DNA of 64,000 nucleotides from Bacteroidales bacterium (GCA_030654075.1 JAURYB010000056.1:121951-185950), one strand, 5' to 3'; positions 40,829-51,117 are shown, counted from the stretch's first letter. A program made the numbers and translations. Notes: generated by a model not told the origin, from the letters alone.

Positions 40829-41551
40829 TTGAAAAAACATATTCCAAACTTCATCACCACCCTGAACCTTTTCAGCGGATGCATAGGTATAATTCTATCC
40901 GTACAGAACCATCAGGATTACGCAGCATATTTTATCGTTATCGCTGCCATGTTCGACTTTATGGATGGCATGGCCGCCCGCCTGCTTCATGTTAAAAGCG
41001 AAATAGGGAAAGAACTTGACTCACTCGCTGATGTTGTATCCTTTGGCGTTTTGCCGGGAATTATTGTATACCAGCTCATGGTTAACAGCCCGAATACGCC
41101 GGCTGCAGGATCGTATGTCAGTATTTTCGCATTAGTTGCCTTTATTATACCGGTGCTTTCGGCTGTACGATTGGCTAAATTCAACCTCGATACGCGTCAG
41201 ACGACTTCGTTTATAGGATTGCCGGTACCGGCAAATGCCCTGTTCCTGGGGTCACTGCCACTTATACAGTTGCAGGCCAGGTACAGCGATTCCTTATCCT
41301 GGCTTACAGCAATAACTGACAATTATTATGTACTTGCGTTTATTGCCGTTGGAATGAGTTTACTGCTTGTCTCAGAGATTCCGTTGTTCTCACTAAAATT
41401 CCGTAATCTTAAATTTGCGGATAACAAACCTCAATTTATACTGGTAGCATTCGCTGTGATTTCATTTGCAGTGGTTACATTTACAGCCATTCCGCTTATT
41501 ATACTTGCCTACATCCTGTTGTCCCTGATTTTTAAACCTGCCGCGTCCTAA
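40829..41551 (+). CDS. pssA: CDP-diacylglycerol-serine O-phosphatidyltransferase
   Basis: A 240-residue inner-membrane enzyme starting at TTG 40829. The CDP-alcohol phosphotransferase signature D-x2-DG-x2-AR-x8-G-x3-D-x3-D is complete in DFMDGMAARLLHVKSEIGKE then LDSLADVVSFG (about 45-75). Four to six further membrane helices follow. It makes phosphatidylserine from CDP-diacylglycerol and serine, the first step to phosphatidylethanolamine. The length and type-II membrane layout match PssA of Bacteroidota. Confidence 0.92.
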   Translation: MKKHIPNFITTLNLFSGCIGIILSVQNHQDYAAYFIVIAAMFDFMDGMAARLLHVKSEIGKELDSLADVVSFGVLPGIIVYQLMVNSPNTPAAGSYVSIFALVAFIIPVLSAVRLAKFNLDTRQTTSFIGLPVPANALFLGSLPLIQLQARYSDSLSWLTAITDNYYVLAFIAVGMSLLLVSEIPLFSLKFRNLKFADNKPQFILVAFAVISFAVVTFTAIPLIILAYILLSLIFKPAAS

Positions 41552-41601
41552 TTCCATCAGTTTTATATAAGTGGCATTTACATAAATCAGGAAACAGAAA
41601 A

Positions 41602-41853
41602 GAATAATGGTAACTAATCAGTTCAATTAAAACTCTGACAAACAACTGTATGCCACAGATTTCGCAGATTACCTTCGGTGAGATCGCTTCGCTAAGTTTC
41701 ACAGACAAATATTAATTTCCATTTTCGAATTTCATTAAAAAAAACTGCTGAAAGCAGTTTGAAATCTGTGTAATCTGCGTAATGGTTCGGCTGGCTCACC
41801 ATAAATCTGTGGCTAAAATAGCTTTAAAGCAGACTGATTAGTTACGAATAATG
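41602..41853. mobile_element. Intact MITE copy with 13-bp TIRs and 8-bp target duplication
   Basis: The element 41610-41845 (236 bp) is bounded by GTAACTAATCAGT and its exact inverse ACTGATTAGTTAC. It is flanked by the perfect 8-bp direct repeat GAATAATG (41602-41609 and 41846-41853). Inside are CCACAGATTTCGCAGATT arms inverse to AATCTGTG...CTGTGGC and a central AACTGCTGAAAGCAGTTT hairpin. No coding capacity. It lies between pssA and the lipoprotein gene at 41956. Confidence 0.9.
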
Positions 41854-41955
41854 TAATAATTCTTGTTTGTTTTGAGAATCGGAATTTATCAGTAGTGGCA
41901 GGGTATCCAGGGTCATCACAAAATACGAATTGTATCACAATTAAAAACTCATAGT

Positions 41956-42660
41956 ATGAAAACAAAATTTCTTCGGCTGGTTTCAATCTTTGGTATGGTT
42001 GCATTTTTCTTCCTGGTTCATTCCTGTGCAATTTATGAGCCTCAGCCAGTCAGCATTCCATTGATGCAGGAGAAAAACGAACTTCAGCTGAGTGGTGGTG
42101 TTAGTATGCTGGCAGGAATTAGTGGATCGGTAGCTTTTGCCCCGGCTCAGCATATTGCATTACAGGCTTATGCATCAGCTTATCCTCAAAACAATAATTT
42201 TCAGGGTTCAGTCGGGTATTTTACCAAAACAAAGGCCAATCTGAATTTCGAAATCTATACTGGCTTCGGCAAGGGTAAAGGCACTGAAATTACTGATGAT
42301 AGTAATTCTACTTTTTCCAACGCTGACAATCTGATATATTTTGTACAGTCGAACATCGGGCAAACAAACCTTGGAAGGGCTCATATTGATTATGGGTTTG
42401 GGTTAAAAACCGGATATTTTGAAGCAAAAGTGAAAGAAGCTTTATTCGATTATATTACACCATATACCACGTATGGATTCCTTATTGAGCCCCAGGCTTT
42501 TATGAGAATGGGGAGTGAGAGATTAAAAGTTGGTTTCCAGTTGAATGGAACAAGAATTTTTTTAGATAAAGACAGAACAGAATTTTCTGATTATTATAAC
42601 CGCATAAATTTTTGTGTAAGCATTAATTACAGGTTTGCGCCGTCGTTAAAGAAGAAATAA
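41956..42660 (+). CDS. Predicted outer-membrane-associated lipoprotein
   Basis: A 234-residue protein with a lipobox (FFLVHSC, Cys24). The mature part is rich in alternating beta-strand sequence (NELQLSGGVSMLAGISGSVAFAP, IALQAYASAYP, LNFEIYTGFGKGKG, HIDYGFGLKTGYFEAKV) and ends NFCVSINYRFAP, suggesting a small beta barrel or sandwich. No family recognised. AATTGT-ATC-ACAATT (41928-41942), a perfect interrupted palindrome just before the start, may be an operator. The MITE ends about 100 bp upstream. Confidence 0.65.
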   Translation: MKTKFLRLVSIFGMVAFFFLVHSCAIYEPQPVSIPLMQEKNELQLSGGVSMLAGISGSVAFAPAQHIALQAYASAYPQNNNFQGSVGYFTKTKANLNFEIYTGFGKGKGTEITDDSNSTFSNADNLIYFVQSNIGQTNLGRAHIDYGFGLKTGYFEAKVKEALFDYITPYTTYGFLIEPQAFMRMGSERLKVGFQLNGTRIFLDKDRTEFSDYYNRINFCVSINYRFAPSLKKK

Positions 42661-43045
42661 CGATCTGAGAAATTTGAATTTTCGATCCGTCACAGATATT
42701 ACCTGAGGTCATTACATGATACAAATGTATATAAAAAGGGTGGGTAGTGATTAAAAAGTGGTTTCAGACATTCCGCTTAAAACAGTGCCTATAAATCCTG
42801 GGTAGGGACGACATATTTTTGTACCAGTGAAGTGTCTATTTCGTTCGTATCATTAATTTGAATTGGGGAAGTTATTTTTCACGTTTTACTAAGCTATAAA
42901 ACGCTTCCTGCAAAGTCATTTGACAGGTCGATCCGGCAAGAAAAGTATGATTGTGCCCATACTTGTTTTCGGCTCTCAGAAAAAGCAAAAGAGCTTAAAA
43001 TCCCTAAATAGAGTTAGGAAGTTTCCGGAACAATAAACAAGAAGT
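42661..43045. other. Intergenic region with repeat fragment
   Basis: 385 bp without a credible gene. GTAGGGACGACATAT near 42801 is a fragment of the GTCCCTACGGGAC repeat family seen at 11837-11999. The rest shows nothing recognisable. Confidence 0.5.
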
Positions 43046-43675
43046 TTAAAATGCCTGCCTGCCCATTATTTTATTGATGGCATCCATGCGGCTTTGAACC
43101 TGTAGTTTTTCATAAATATTACGAGCATGCGAACGCACGGTTTCGATACCGATATTAAATTCTGCAGCAATTTCTTTATACCGTAAGCCTTTGGCTAAAG
43201 ATTTAAGAATTTCTTTTTCCCGCTGAGTGAGTAATTCAGAACCATCAATTGTATCTTTCTGCTGAAAGGAAGCAATCACTTTCCTGGCAATCTGGCCACT
43301 CATGGGTGAGCCGCCATGGTATACTTCAATAATAGAATCCAGGATTTTTGCAGGGGCGGTTTTCTTGAGCAAATACCCGCTGGCACCTGCTTTGAGCGAT
43401 TCGAAGATGGACTCATCATCTTCATATACCGTGCTCATAATAAATTGCGTATTGCTGCATTGAGTTTTTAGCCGACGAACTACTTCAATCCCGCTTATAC
43501 CGGGGAGGTTAATATCCATTAAAGCTACATCCGGGCATAGGCCCGGCAGTTTTTCCAAAGCCTCTTCTCCGGTAGCAAATGATTGCGCACAAACAAAACC
43601 ATCGCTGCCATCGATAAGCATCTGCAATCCTTCCCTGATCTCTTTTATATCTTCGATAATAACGACTCTGATCAT
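43046..43675 (-). CDS. NarL/LuxR-family response regulator
   Basis: A 209-residue regulator. Receiver domain 1-120 with acidic IIED, phospho-Asp in VALMDINLPGISG, MSTVYEDD and Lys in GYLLKKTAP. LuxR-type HTH at about 145-205 (LTQREKEILKSLAKGLRYKE, then FNIGIETVRSHARNIYEKL). It is the output partner of the sensor kinase encoded 86 bp upstream on the same strand. Its targets are unknown; a shared 11-mer AATTGTATCAC lies before the kinase gene and before the lipoprotein gene at 41956. Confidence 0.93.
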   Translation of the reverse strand: MIRVVIIEDIKEIREGLQMLIDGSDGFVCAQSFATGEEALEKLPGLCPDVALMDINLPGISGIEVVRRLKTQCSNTQFIMSTVYEDDESIFESLKAGASGYLLKKTAPAKILDSIIEVYHGGSPMSGQIARKVIASFQQKDTIDGSELLTQREKEILKSLAKGLRYKEIAAEFNIGIETVRSHARNIYEKLQVQSRMDAINKIMGRQAF

Positions 43676-43760
43676 AGTGTAAACGTATTCAACTCATTTA
43701 GCTGGAAGACAAAGATAAATCATCCTGCAAGTATTTCCTGTAACAAAAAAGGGTTACACT

Positions 43761-46700
43761 TTAAATTTTTATCTCTGTTAAGGTCCCGTTTCCAGGTTCG
43801 GAACTGATGGAATAACTCCCTCCTACCTGCTCAATCCGGTGCTGCATATTTTTTAAGCCATTGGCAAATAACCGGACTTTGTTAACATCGAATCCCTTTC
43901 CATCATCTTTAATACTGAGCAGAATACCTGTTGATGTTTCCTCAATTTCAACAATCACTTTATTACACCATGCATATTTCGCTATGTTGTTAAAACTTTC
44001 TTTAACAGTTAAAAATATATTGCGCCGCTGTTCTTCACTTAAATGCCGGTTTGAAAACAGTTCGGGATAATCAAACTCAAGTTGTACCGATAGTGGTTCA
44101 AAATATTTAAGACCATATTCACGGATATACGACGAAAGACTTTCGACAGTATCGTTTTGCGGATTCAGCACCCAGATAATATCCTGCAGGTTATCAACAA
44201 GGTCTCTTGATGAAACGGCAATCTTATCAAGAGTTTCTTTTGCTTTGACAGGATTTGATAATTGTTTTTTTACAACTTCACTGAGTATAGCAATTATGGT
44301 AAGGCCACTTCCCAGATCGTCGTGCATATCACGGCTGATGCGGTTGCGCTCTTTTTCAATTGCCTGTGTTTTTTCAAGTTCGGATCTTTGTTTTTCGAGA
44401 CGACGGTTGGTATAATTTCGAACAACCAGTATTATCAATCCAGCCAGGATAAACAAAGCAAGAAGCCTGAACCACCAGCTCTGCCACCACGGTGCTTCTA
44501 TGGTTAAAGGCAATGAATATATTTTAAGGGCTTCGATTCCATCCGCATTAAATGCCCTCACTTTCAATGTGTAATGGCCTGGCGGAAGATTGGCAAAACG
44601 GATCTGCGCCTTGCTGGCAATATGAATCCACGATTTATCATATCCTTCCAGAATATAGCTAAGTGTATTCCCGTCAACATTGGCAAAATGAATAACAGTA
44701 AACTGAAAACTTACTGTGTTTTGTTCATACTCAAGGCTAAGATCTTCTATTTCTGACGGGTTGATCCGGGGCTTGAAAGTTGTATCATTTATCTGCAAAC
44801 CAGTAAGAATAAGCTGGGGAGGATACGAATTGTTCTTAAAATCAGCAGGGTAAAAAGAGTTTAATCCATTAACGCCGCCGAACAGGATTTCACCTTTGTT
44901 GGTTTTGTAACAGGAATATGTATTGTATTCGTTGCTTTGCAAGCCATCACCTGCCGAAAAGGTTTTAACAGCATTGTTCCTGATATCAAAACAGTTGATA
45001 CCGGCATTGGTGCTTAACCATAAATTACGGCCATCAGAAACAATGCCATAAATATACTGATTGCTCAGTCCATCGGCAGTTGTATATAAATGTTCTGATT
45101 TTAGCTTGTATTTGTCGAACCTGATCATGCCGATTGTGCTTCCAATCCATAAATTGCTATCTGATGACTCATTGAAACATTTTATGGTTGCCTCCAACGG
45201 AAACTCCTTCAGTACTACCAGAGAATCCCCTTCAAATTTACACACAGTAAACCCTTTAAAGGCCCTTGATATATAGATCTGATTCAGACGGTCAACATAG
45301 GTTGTCAGGAATACATCTTTACCTTTAAACATACCTTTTGCAGGCCTGATCTGATACTTATTGTTAATCCTGGCAATGATGAACAAGCCCGCGTTGGTTG
45401 AAGCCAGCATTGAGCCGTTTGGCAAACTGCTGATGTAATTGTATTGATCCGAACCCGGACTAAATCCATTATTATTGAACGGCAACTTTGTACCTTTTTT
45501 TGTAATTGGATCCATCAGGAATAACCCTTCAAAGGTTGAAGCCCAAACATTATTATTTTTATCAACTGATAAATGTTCAATGGACAAAGGCAATCCGGCC
45601 CGGATGGATCTTTTTATTTTTTTATTTTCGTCAAGGACAAGTATCCCACTCGACTGTGTAGCACACCAGAACTCATTGTTCAACTGTATGATGGAGCGCA
45701 TAAAATTGTCGGAACCAACATGATCGGCTTCTTCTTTTGTGACATTCTGATTGAAACGGAACCTGTTCAAACTGGTAAAATCGACCCCTTTGCCCCACAC
45801 AGAAACCCATAAATCTCCTCTATTATCCGAAACTATATATTGAATCTGGTTTCCGGCAAGCGCGTATGAGTTATAAACAGAATGCGAATATTGATTTTTA
45901 ACCGTTCCAGAAGCAGTGTCGATAGTGAATATTCCTTGCTGGTTTGTTCCTGCCCAAAGCGTACCATTCTGATCGAGGTGTAAAGTGGAAACATTTTTTA
46001 TTTCCAGATCTGCAAAGTGATTAATGCAATACCGTTGCTTATTTTTTTTATACAGGTATAAACCGGTATTGGTGCCAAACCAAAAATCAGTATTTGCTGT
46101 TTGCAATAAAGTTATTATCCTTGTCGACGGAACAGACAGCTTTGTTTCCTGCCAGTTAATTTTCTCCCCTAAAATTTGTCCCTCCCATAATATGGGCAGG
46201 TTATTATAAATAACAAATATCTTTTGTAACGGCTGAAAAAGTCCGGCAGACCAAGGTTTCACAATCAGGTTACCGGGCGAGAAGAAGTTATCGAGAAAAG
46301 TGAAAGTTTTATTTGCCGGGTTAAAAATATAAATACTTGATCCCGACTGAAGCCAGACATTGTTTTTATCATCAATATAGAATGGCGAATAAAACCGTTC
46401 GTCATTTCTGCTATTTGCAATCCTGAAATTCTGAAACCTATCAAGCTTACGGTTATACAAGTTCAGTCCGGCGTTACTCCCGATCCACAGGTTTGAGTTT
46501 TTATCCTCAAGAATATTTAAGAATAGCGTTCCTGTTAAACCATTCTTCTCATTTACATTTACCGTTGACCGGAAGTTAATGCAGTTTAAACCATCAAAAC
46601 GGTTAAGCCCATCGAATGAACTTATCCAGACAAATCCTTTTGAATCCCTGTAAATACAATTGTTTACGCCTTGTGATAATCCATTATTTACCGAAAGATG

Positions 46701-46781
46701 ATTAAAATACAGCTGTTGAGCCCAGCCACTTACATTAATGGAGAGCAAAATCAACAAAAGGTAAATTTTCAGCTTTTTCAT
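43761..46781 (-). CDS. Propeller-type sensor histidine kinase (HisKA_3)
   Basis: A 1006-residue membrane kinase. Signal peptide (1-21), then a periplasmic sensor of repeated Reg_prop blades (SQGVNNCIYRDSKGFVWISS, LEDKNSNLWIGSNAGLNLYN, LDQNGTLWAGTNQQGIFTID and more) up to about 690, a Y_Y_Y domain (about 700-765, NLPPGHYTLKVRAFNADG), one membrane helix (about 775-795), HisKA_3 with phospho-His in ERNRISRDMHDDLGSGL, and a HATPase domain with DDGKGFD and NGLKNMQHRIEQVGG. It lacks the AraC output of hybrid systems, so it signals through the adjacent LuxR-type regulator. Confidence 0.93.
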   Translation of the reverse strand: MKKLKIYLLLILLSINVSGWAQQLYFNHLSVNNGLSQGVNNCIYRDSKGFVWISSFDGLNRFDGLNCINFRSTVNVNEKNGLTGTLFLNILEDKNSNLWIGSNAGLNLYNRKLDRFQNFRIANSRNDERFYSPFYIDDKNNVWLQSGSSIYIFNPANKTFTFLDNFFSPGNLIVKPWSAGLFQPLQKIFVIYNNLPILWEGQILGEKINWQETKLSVPSTRIITLLQTANTDFWFGTNTGLYLYKKNKQRYCINHFADLEIKNVSTLHLDQNGTLWAGTNQQGIFTIDTASGTVKNQYSHSVYNSYALAGNQIQYIVSDNRGDLWVSVWGKGVDFTSLNRFRFNQNVTKEEADHVGSDNFMRSIIQLNNEFWCATQSSGILVLDENKKIKRSIRAGLPLSIEHLSVDKNNNVWASTFEGLFLMDPITKKGTKLPFNNNGFSPGSDQYNYISSLPNGSMLASTNAGLFIIARINNKYQIRPAKGMFKGKDVFLTTYVDRLNQIYISRAFKGFTVCKFEGDSLVVLKEFPLEATIKCFNESSDSNLWIGSTIGMIRFDKYKLKSEHLYTTADGLSNQYIYGIVSDGRNLWLSTNAGINCFDIRNNAVKTFSAGDGLQSNEYNTYSCYKTNKGEILFGGVNGLNSFYPADFKNNSYPPQLILTGLQINDTTFKPRINPSEIEDLSLEYEQNTVSFQFTVIHFANVDGNTLSYILEGYDKSWIHIASKAQIRFANLPPGHYTLKVRAFNADGIEALKIYSLPLTIEAPWWQSWWFRLLALFILAGLIILVVRNYTNRRLEKQRSELEKTQAIEKERNRISRDMHDDLGSGLTIIAILSEVVKKQLSNPVKAKETLDKIAVSSRDLVDNLQDIIWVLNPQNDTVESLSSYIREYGLKYFEPLSVQLEFDYPELFSNRHLSEEQRRNIFLTVKESFNNIAKYAWCNKVIVEIEETSTGILLSIKDDGKGFDVNKVRLFANGLKNMQHRIEQVGGSYSISSEPGNGTLTEIKI

Positions 46782-46911
46782 TACTGTAAATATATATAAC
46801 CTTTGGGATATATCAGGAATTAGCAGCCATATTAAAATATTCGGAATTGTATCACGAATCCTATACAGCTACCAATGCTATACCATAAATCAATATAACA
46901 GAAAGGAAAAA

Positions 46912-47637
46912 TTACCTGCGCAATTCGAAATTGCTGCCCAGGTATACTTTACGAACCTGTTCATCGGCAGCAAGCTCTTCGGCTGAACCTGATTTTAGCA
47001 CTGAACCTTCGAACAGCAAATAGGCACGATCAGTAATATTCAAGGTTTCGTGAACGTTGTGGTCGGTAATGAGGATACCTATATTTTTAGCTTTAAGCTT
47101 GATAACAATATTCTGAATATCTTCAACAGCAATTGGATCAACACCGGCAAAGGGTTCGTCGAGCAGAATAAATTTCGGATCAGTTGCCAGTGCGCGGGCT
47201 ATCTCGGTACGACGGCGTTCACCTCCTGAAAGCTGAATACCCATATTTTTGCGCACATTGTTTAAACCAAACTCATCGAGTAAGGATTCAAGTTTTTCTT
47301 TCTGCTCAGCTTTTTTCAGTTTGGTAAATTCCAGGACAGCCATAATGTTATCCTCTACGCTAAGTTTACGAAAAACAGACGCTTCCTGGGCGAGGTATCC
47401 GATTCCGATTTGCGCGCGGCGATAAACAGGCTCATCCGTTATGTCGCGGTCATCCAGGAATACTCTTCCCTGCAAGGGCTTGATCAAACCTACAATAATG
47501 TAAAAAGAAGTTGTTTTACCGGCTCCGTTGGGGCCAAGCAGACCTACGATTTCACCCTGTTCAACCTGTATAGATACATGGTTAACAACAGTACGCTGAC
47601 GGTATTTTTTGACTAAATCTTCGGTACGTAATATCAT
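46912..47637 (-). CDS. lptB: LPS export ABC transporter ATP-binding protein
   Basis: A 241-residue ATPase of LptB length. Walker [10 protein letters not shown] (about 36-44), Q-loop [16 protein letters not shown], signature [16 protein letters not shown], Walker [15 protein letters not shown] and H-loop DHNV. The [13 protein letters not shown] and FAGVDPIAV segments separate LptB from other ABC proteins. With LptFG and LptC (not in the window) it extracts lipopolysaccharide from the inner membrane. It is a single gene here. Confidence 0.93.
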   Translation of the reverse strand: MILRTEDLVKKYRQRTVVNHVSIQVEQGEIVGLLGPNGAGKTTSFYIIVGLIKPLQGRVFLDDRDITDEPVYRRAQIGIGYLAQEASVFRKLSVEDNIMAVLEFTKLKKAEQKEKLESLLDEFGLNNVRKNMGIQLSGGERRRTEIARALATDPKFILLDEPFAGVDPIAVEDIQNIVIKLKAKNIGILITDHNVHETLNITDRAYLLFEGSVLKSGSAEELAADEQVRKVYLGSNFELRR

Positions 47638-47832
47638 ATGAATTCATTCACGCGGTAAAGGTAGTAAAATTTGCTGTTGAGTTAAAGACGCGGTTTATCG
47701 CGCGGGACAGCATATATTATCAGAAGTTAAAAAAAGTTCAAATGCCTGCGACTTTCAACGATCAAAACCTATTGGTATTTATTGGTAAAGTCCTAAGGGT
47801 AATATCGTTTAGTTATGCAGTTATTGATTTAA

Positions 47833-47910
47833 GAACAAGGATTAACGATTTTCGATTTGAATCGATGATTTAGCGAAACTTCTGAAATCAAAAATCGATG
47901 TTCCTTGTTC
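47833..47910. repeat. Hairpin repeat with GAACAAGGA arms
   Basis: GAACAAGGATTAACGATTTT at 47833 is inverse to AAAATCGATGTTCCTTGTTC ending at 47910, giving a long imperfect stem in the 382-bp gap between lptB and the DUF5686 gene. Nothing else was recognised in that gap. Confidence 0.7.
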
Positions 47911-48019
47911 GACATTCAAAAGAAAGACCCTTAACTAGAAGTCATTGGCCTGAGAGGAGTACCCGGTTCAAAGTTTCAGGGAAAATTGAACTGAGTGAGT
48001 ATTTTTTTAAGATTAAATT

Positions 48020-50524
48020 CTAAAAGTCGAAATTCATTGAAACCATGACTCCGAAAGGTTTGACAGCAGGATGATCATTATAAAATAAACGCCACACGGC
48101 ATCAACCCGGATAAAGCGGAAAATATTCTCAACCCCCGCGCTTGCTTCCATATATGGTTTGCTGATAAAATAGCTACCCTCTGGTAATTGATTATATAAT
48201 ATGTTGTCAGCTGAAGTTTGCCCCACTGCCCCTTTTACTGCCAGCACTTCACGCCATTTCAATTTGCGTATGGCAGGAATACGGTTGAGCAAAAAGCCCT
48301 GCATATGATATACTACATTATAAGTAGCATATTCGTCGCTGACAAACTCGTAATAATTCATCAGGTTAAATGCATAATCATCATGATAAAAAGTCTCGTT
48401 TCCACCATATATGTTCAGGAGCGGGAAAGGTAGTGTTCCCCATGTTTTCCCGGCTTCGACCGTATATTTGAGCCATCCTGCCGACAGGAAACTGAACCAT
48501 TGCGTCGCATTGAAACTAAGCCTGTGATATTCGTATTGCCCGCTAAACAATCCTTTCACTCCGTATGTATATTTCAGATTAAAAACAGGATAAGGAGAGC
48601 TGACAATTATTCTTTCAAATTCACCCGCTAATACTTTTTCGCGATAGCCATAATGCATTTCGAGGGATAAATCGGTAGTGACAATTTTTGTTCTCTCCAC
48701 ATAATCCTGGCTATCCGGGTCATATACCTTTATTCCCGTGCCACCAATGGTAAAAATACTGCGGTTGGTAACGGTAAAAGTATTGGAAAGTCCTGTGAAC
48801 CACTCATGTTTATAGGCACCCTTATATTCGGTAACCATCGAAAGCTTATCCTGCGGATTACGCCTGAAAAGTGAATTCAGAATAAAGTCCGACCTGAATC
48901 CGCCTTCGGCCATGCCCAGTTGTTCCACATCATATTTATACGAACCACTCAACACACGATCTGGTGTTTTATCCAGCATATACATGAATCCCGCGTGATA
49001 TTTCAATTTGTTGTCGTTGGTGCCGTAGGCGAGATAACCATCAAGCATCACACGGGTAGAAAAATCGTTGCTTGTACGCCCGCCAATCCTGAAGCGGTTA
49101 CCTTCCTGTTGATTAAAACTATATGTTGACGCATAGGGGCCCCATTCCAGATTTCCTTTTATATAATATCCGGTTGCTATCATTTTTATAACATCAAGAT
49201 ACGTTCTGAAAATTGGCATCTGTTTTAATGTATCGCTCAGCCTGTAAACTCCTGATTCGCGGTGCGTGAGTGCTTCGGGCCTTGATTTTTGCCAGAATTC
49301 AACTCCTTTACGGTTTGCGTCATCCATCACAATGATGTTATTGGGCATAGCATAAATTTTAGGGTCGCGAACCGGCGAAAAATCATAGTTTGAATACAGG
49401 ACAGTTCGAGTACCAAAAAATCCCATGGTAACTTTTGCGTCTTCAATCACATTAAAGTCGGCGATGGTTTGTTCGCGCGACAGCATCCACTGACCATTGC
49501 TTGCAATATCAAATTCCTGTGTGATGGCCATGTCATTTATAAAATTGATATTGGCATCACCAACCATACGCATATCAAGTTTTTTGATGGCATAGGAAGT
49601 ATCGTTAACCCAAAAGTTGCCGGTAAACGCAAATTCCTGTTTCCTTCGTGGCTTGAACATAACATTATAGCACCATTTGTTGCCGATAAATGTTGAATCA
49701 ACCAGGTAGTACTTATAATAGAGTAAGCCGAAATTTGAAATCGGGCTCACAAAATTCTTCTGAAACAGGCTGATAAAATTGTCATACACTTTAACATTTT
49801 GCGCCATATTTCCGACAAACTGCGATATACTTGCATTGTCAACACCGGATACCTGTGAAGCCTTTATAATTTCTTTTCTTTCCCTGGGAGTTTTGCGGAA
49901 ATATAAATCCGAAAACGATTCGGACATCATGATCGGAAGATAAACCTTACCATTCACCACACTGGTATCCATTTGTTCGAATACAAACTTAAACGGCTCC
50001 AGAATCTTTCGGTTCCTGAATTTATCAGTCAGGTTATTGGCATCAAACTGCATTTTGGTATATGCCTGGACCTGAAATGATTCTACTTTGTCAGGATCAT
50101 TCGCGGGCTTGTTGTCAATGATTTTGCGAAGCAGTACCTCCGCCGGATTTTCACCTGGCCGTATTACCACTCCTGAAAGCTCATAGCGTTCGGGTTCCAT
50201 TTGTATATCTATGACCTGGAATCGGTTACGTTGAATGGGAATATACGCTGTAGCAAACCCAATGTATGACGCTACCAGCGTATCAGTGCCTTTGCGTGAT
50301 TCGAGTGAAAAACGGCCATCAAAACCAGTGGTGGAACCTATCTGTGTATTTTTAAAATATACACTGACAAAAGGAAGAGTATCTCCGGTTTGAGCATCCC
50401 GAACTATGCCCATTATTTTAGTAATTTCCTGGGCATTACAAGGCGTAATTGAACCCGAAACCAGAAAAACCAGCAGGCTTGTAAATGGGAATAGAACTAA
50501 ATCTCTTAATAACTTATTATTCAT
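48020..50524 (-). CDS. DUF5686 outer-membrane protein with carboxypeptidase-regulatory-like domain
   Basis: An 834-residue protein. Signal peptide to about residue 31, then a CarboxypepD_reg-like domain (about 36-115, GIVRDAQTGDTLPFVSVYFK), followed by the DUF5686 region (PAEVLLRKIIDNKPANDPDK, QVQAYTKMQFD, SESFSDLYFRKTPRERKEII, VNDTSYAIKKLDMRM) and a C-terminal beta barrel of alternating aromatic strands ending FGVMVSMNFDF. Outer-membrane location is clear; the transported or anchored partner is unknown. A lone gene. Confidence 0.85.
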   Translation of the reverse strand: MNNKLLRDLVLFPFTSLLVFLVSGSITPCNAQEITKIMGIVRDAQTGDTLPFVSVYFKNTQIGSTTGFDGRFSLESRKGTDTLVASYIGFATAYIPIQRNRFQVIDIQMEPERYELSGVVIRPGENPAEVLLRKIIDNKPANDPDKVESFQVQAYTKMQFDANNLTDKFRNRKILEPFKFVFEQMDTSVVNGKVYLPIMMSESFSDLYFRKTPRERKEIIKASQVSGVDNASISQFVGNMAQNVKVYDNFISLFQKNFVSPISNFGLLYYKYYLVDSTFIGNKWCYNVMFKPRRKQEFAFTGNFWVNDTSYAIKKLDMRMVGDANINFINDMAITQEFDIASNGQWMLSREQTIADFNVIEDAKVTMGFFGTRTVLYSNYDFSPVRDPKIYAMPNNIIVMDDANRKGVEFWQKSRPEALTHRESGVYRLSDTLKQMPIFRTYLDVIKMIATGYYIKGNLEWGPYASTYSFNQQEGNRFRIGGRTSNDFSTRVMLDGYLAYGTNDNKLKYHAGFMYMLDKTPDRVLSGSYKYDVEQLGMAEGGFRSDFILNSLFRRNPQDKLSMVTEYKGAYKHEWFTGLSNTFTVTNRSIFTIGGTGIKVYDPDSQDYVERTKIVTTDLSLEMHYGYREKVLAGEFERIIVSSPYPVFNLKYTYGVKGLFSGQYEYHRLSFNATQWFSFLSAGWLKYTVEAGKTWGTLPFPLLNIYGGNETFYHDDYAFNLMNYYEFVSDEYATYNVVYHMQGFLLNRIPAIRKLKWREVLAVKGAVGQTSADNILYNQLPEGSYFISKPYMEASAGVENIFRFIRVDAVWRLFYNDHPAVKPFGVMVSMNFDF

Positions 50525-50713
50525 GGTTTAAAGCGTTAATCAAAACACATGCCATTTATGCTCCCGTAAGTAACATGATTTTGATGAAATGATCATTAAC
50601 TACCTTTATATAAATACATTACATACTATTTTTATTTAAAGAAAGGCAGTTCAGCTGACAGTCCGATTACGGGATATATTTAAAAAATCGCGACAGCCTG
50701 CCATTTGTTTTTG

Positions 50714-51055
50714 TCATACAAGCAGTTCATCCCAAAACTCAACGGCCCTTCGCATATGAGGAACAACAATGGTACCACCCACAAGGGTAGCAATTCCAAA
50801 TACCTCAAAAAGCTCCTCTTCCGAAACGTTATTTTCCCTGCATTTCAACAAATGATATTTAACACAGTCGTCGCAACGCAATACCAGTGAAGCGACCAGT
50901 CCCATTAACTCCTTGGTTTTTACAGGTAAGGCCCCTTCGGTATAAGCGTTGGTATCAACGTTAAAGATCCGTTTCACTACTTTATTGTCAACCGAAAGAA
51001 TGCGGTCATTCATCTTGCTTCGGTATTCATTAAACTGATCAACTTTTTCGCCCAT
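50714..51055 (-). CDS. Carboxymuconolactone decarboxylase/AhpD-family protein
   Basis: A 113-residue protein with the AhpD-type redox motif C-x2-C-x3-H in VLRCDDCVKYHLLKC. KTKELMGLVASL and EEELFEVFGIATLVGGTIVVPHMRRA complete the family pattern. AhpD-like proteins reduce peroxiredoxins or use the Cys pair in disulfide exchange. It lies 392 bp downstream of deoC but has its own promoter (TAACTTTG, plus 51098-51105), so it is probably not part of the BMC operon. Confidence 0.85.
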   Translation of the reverse strand: MGEKVDQFNEYRSKMNDRILSVDNKVVKRIFNVDTNAYTEGALPVKTKELMGLVASLVLRCDDCVKYHLLKCRENNVSEEELFEVFGIATLVGGTIVVPHMRRAVEFWDELLV

Positions 51056-51082
51056 CCTGACTGGAGTTAGTATTGTTTAGAC

Positions 51083-51117
51083 TGCTGCATTATGCAGCAA
51101 AGTTAACGAAAATGAAC
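51083..51117 (-). promoter_or_regulatory. Promoter with 17-bp inverted repeat and ATGAAC half-site
   Basis: TAACTTTG on the minus strand (plus 51098-51105) serves the AhpD-like gene. TGCTGCAT-T-ATGCAGCA (51083-51099) sits at the expected transcription start, a possible repressor site. ATGAAC at 51112-51117 is one arm of the site A-D operator, but the other arm is not conserved. Confidence 0.5.
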
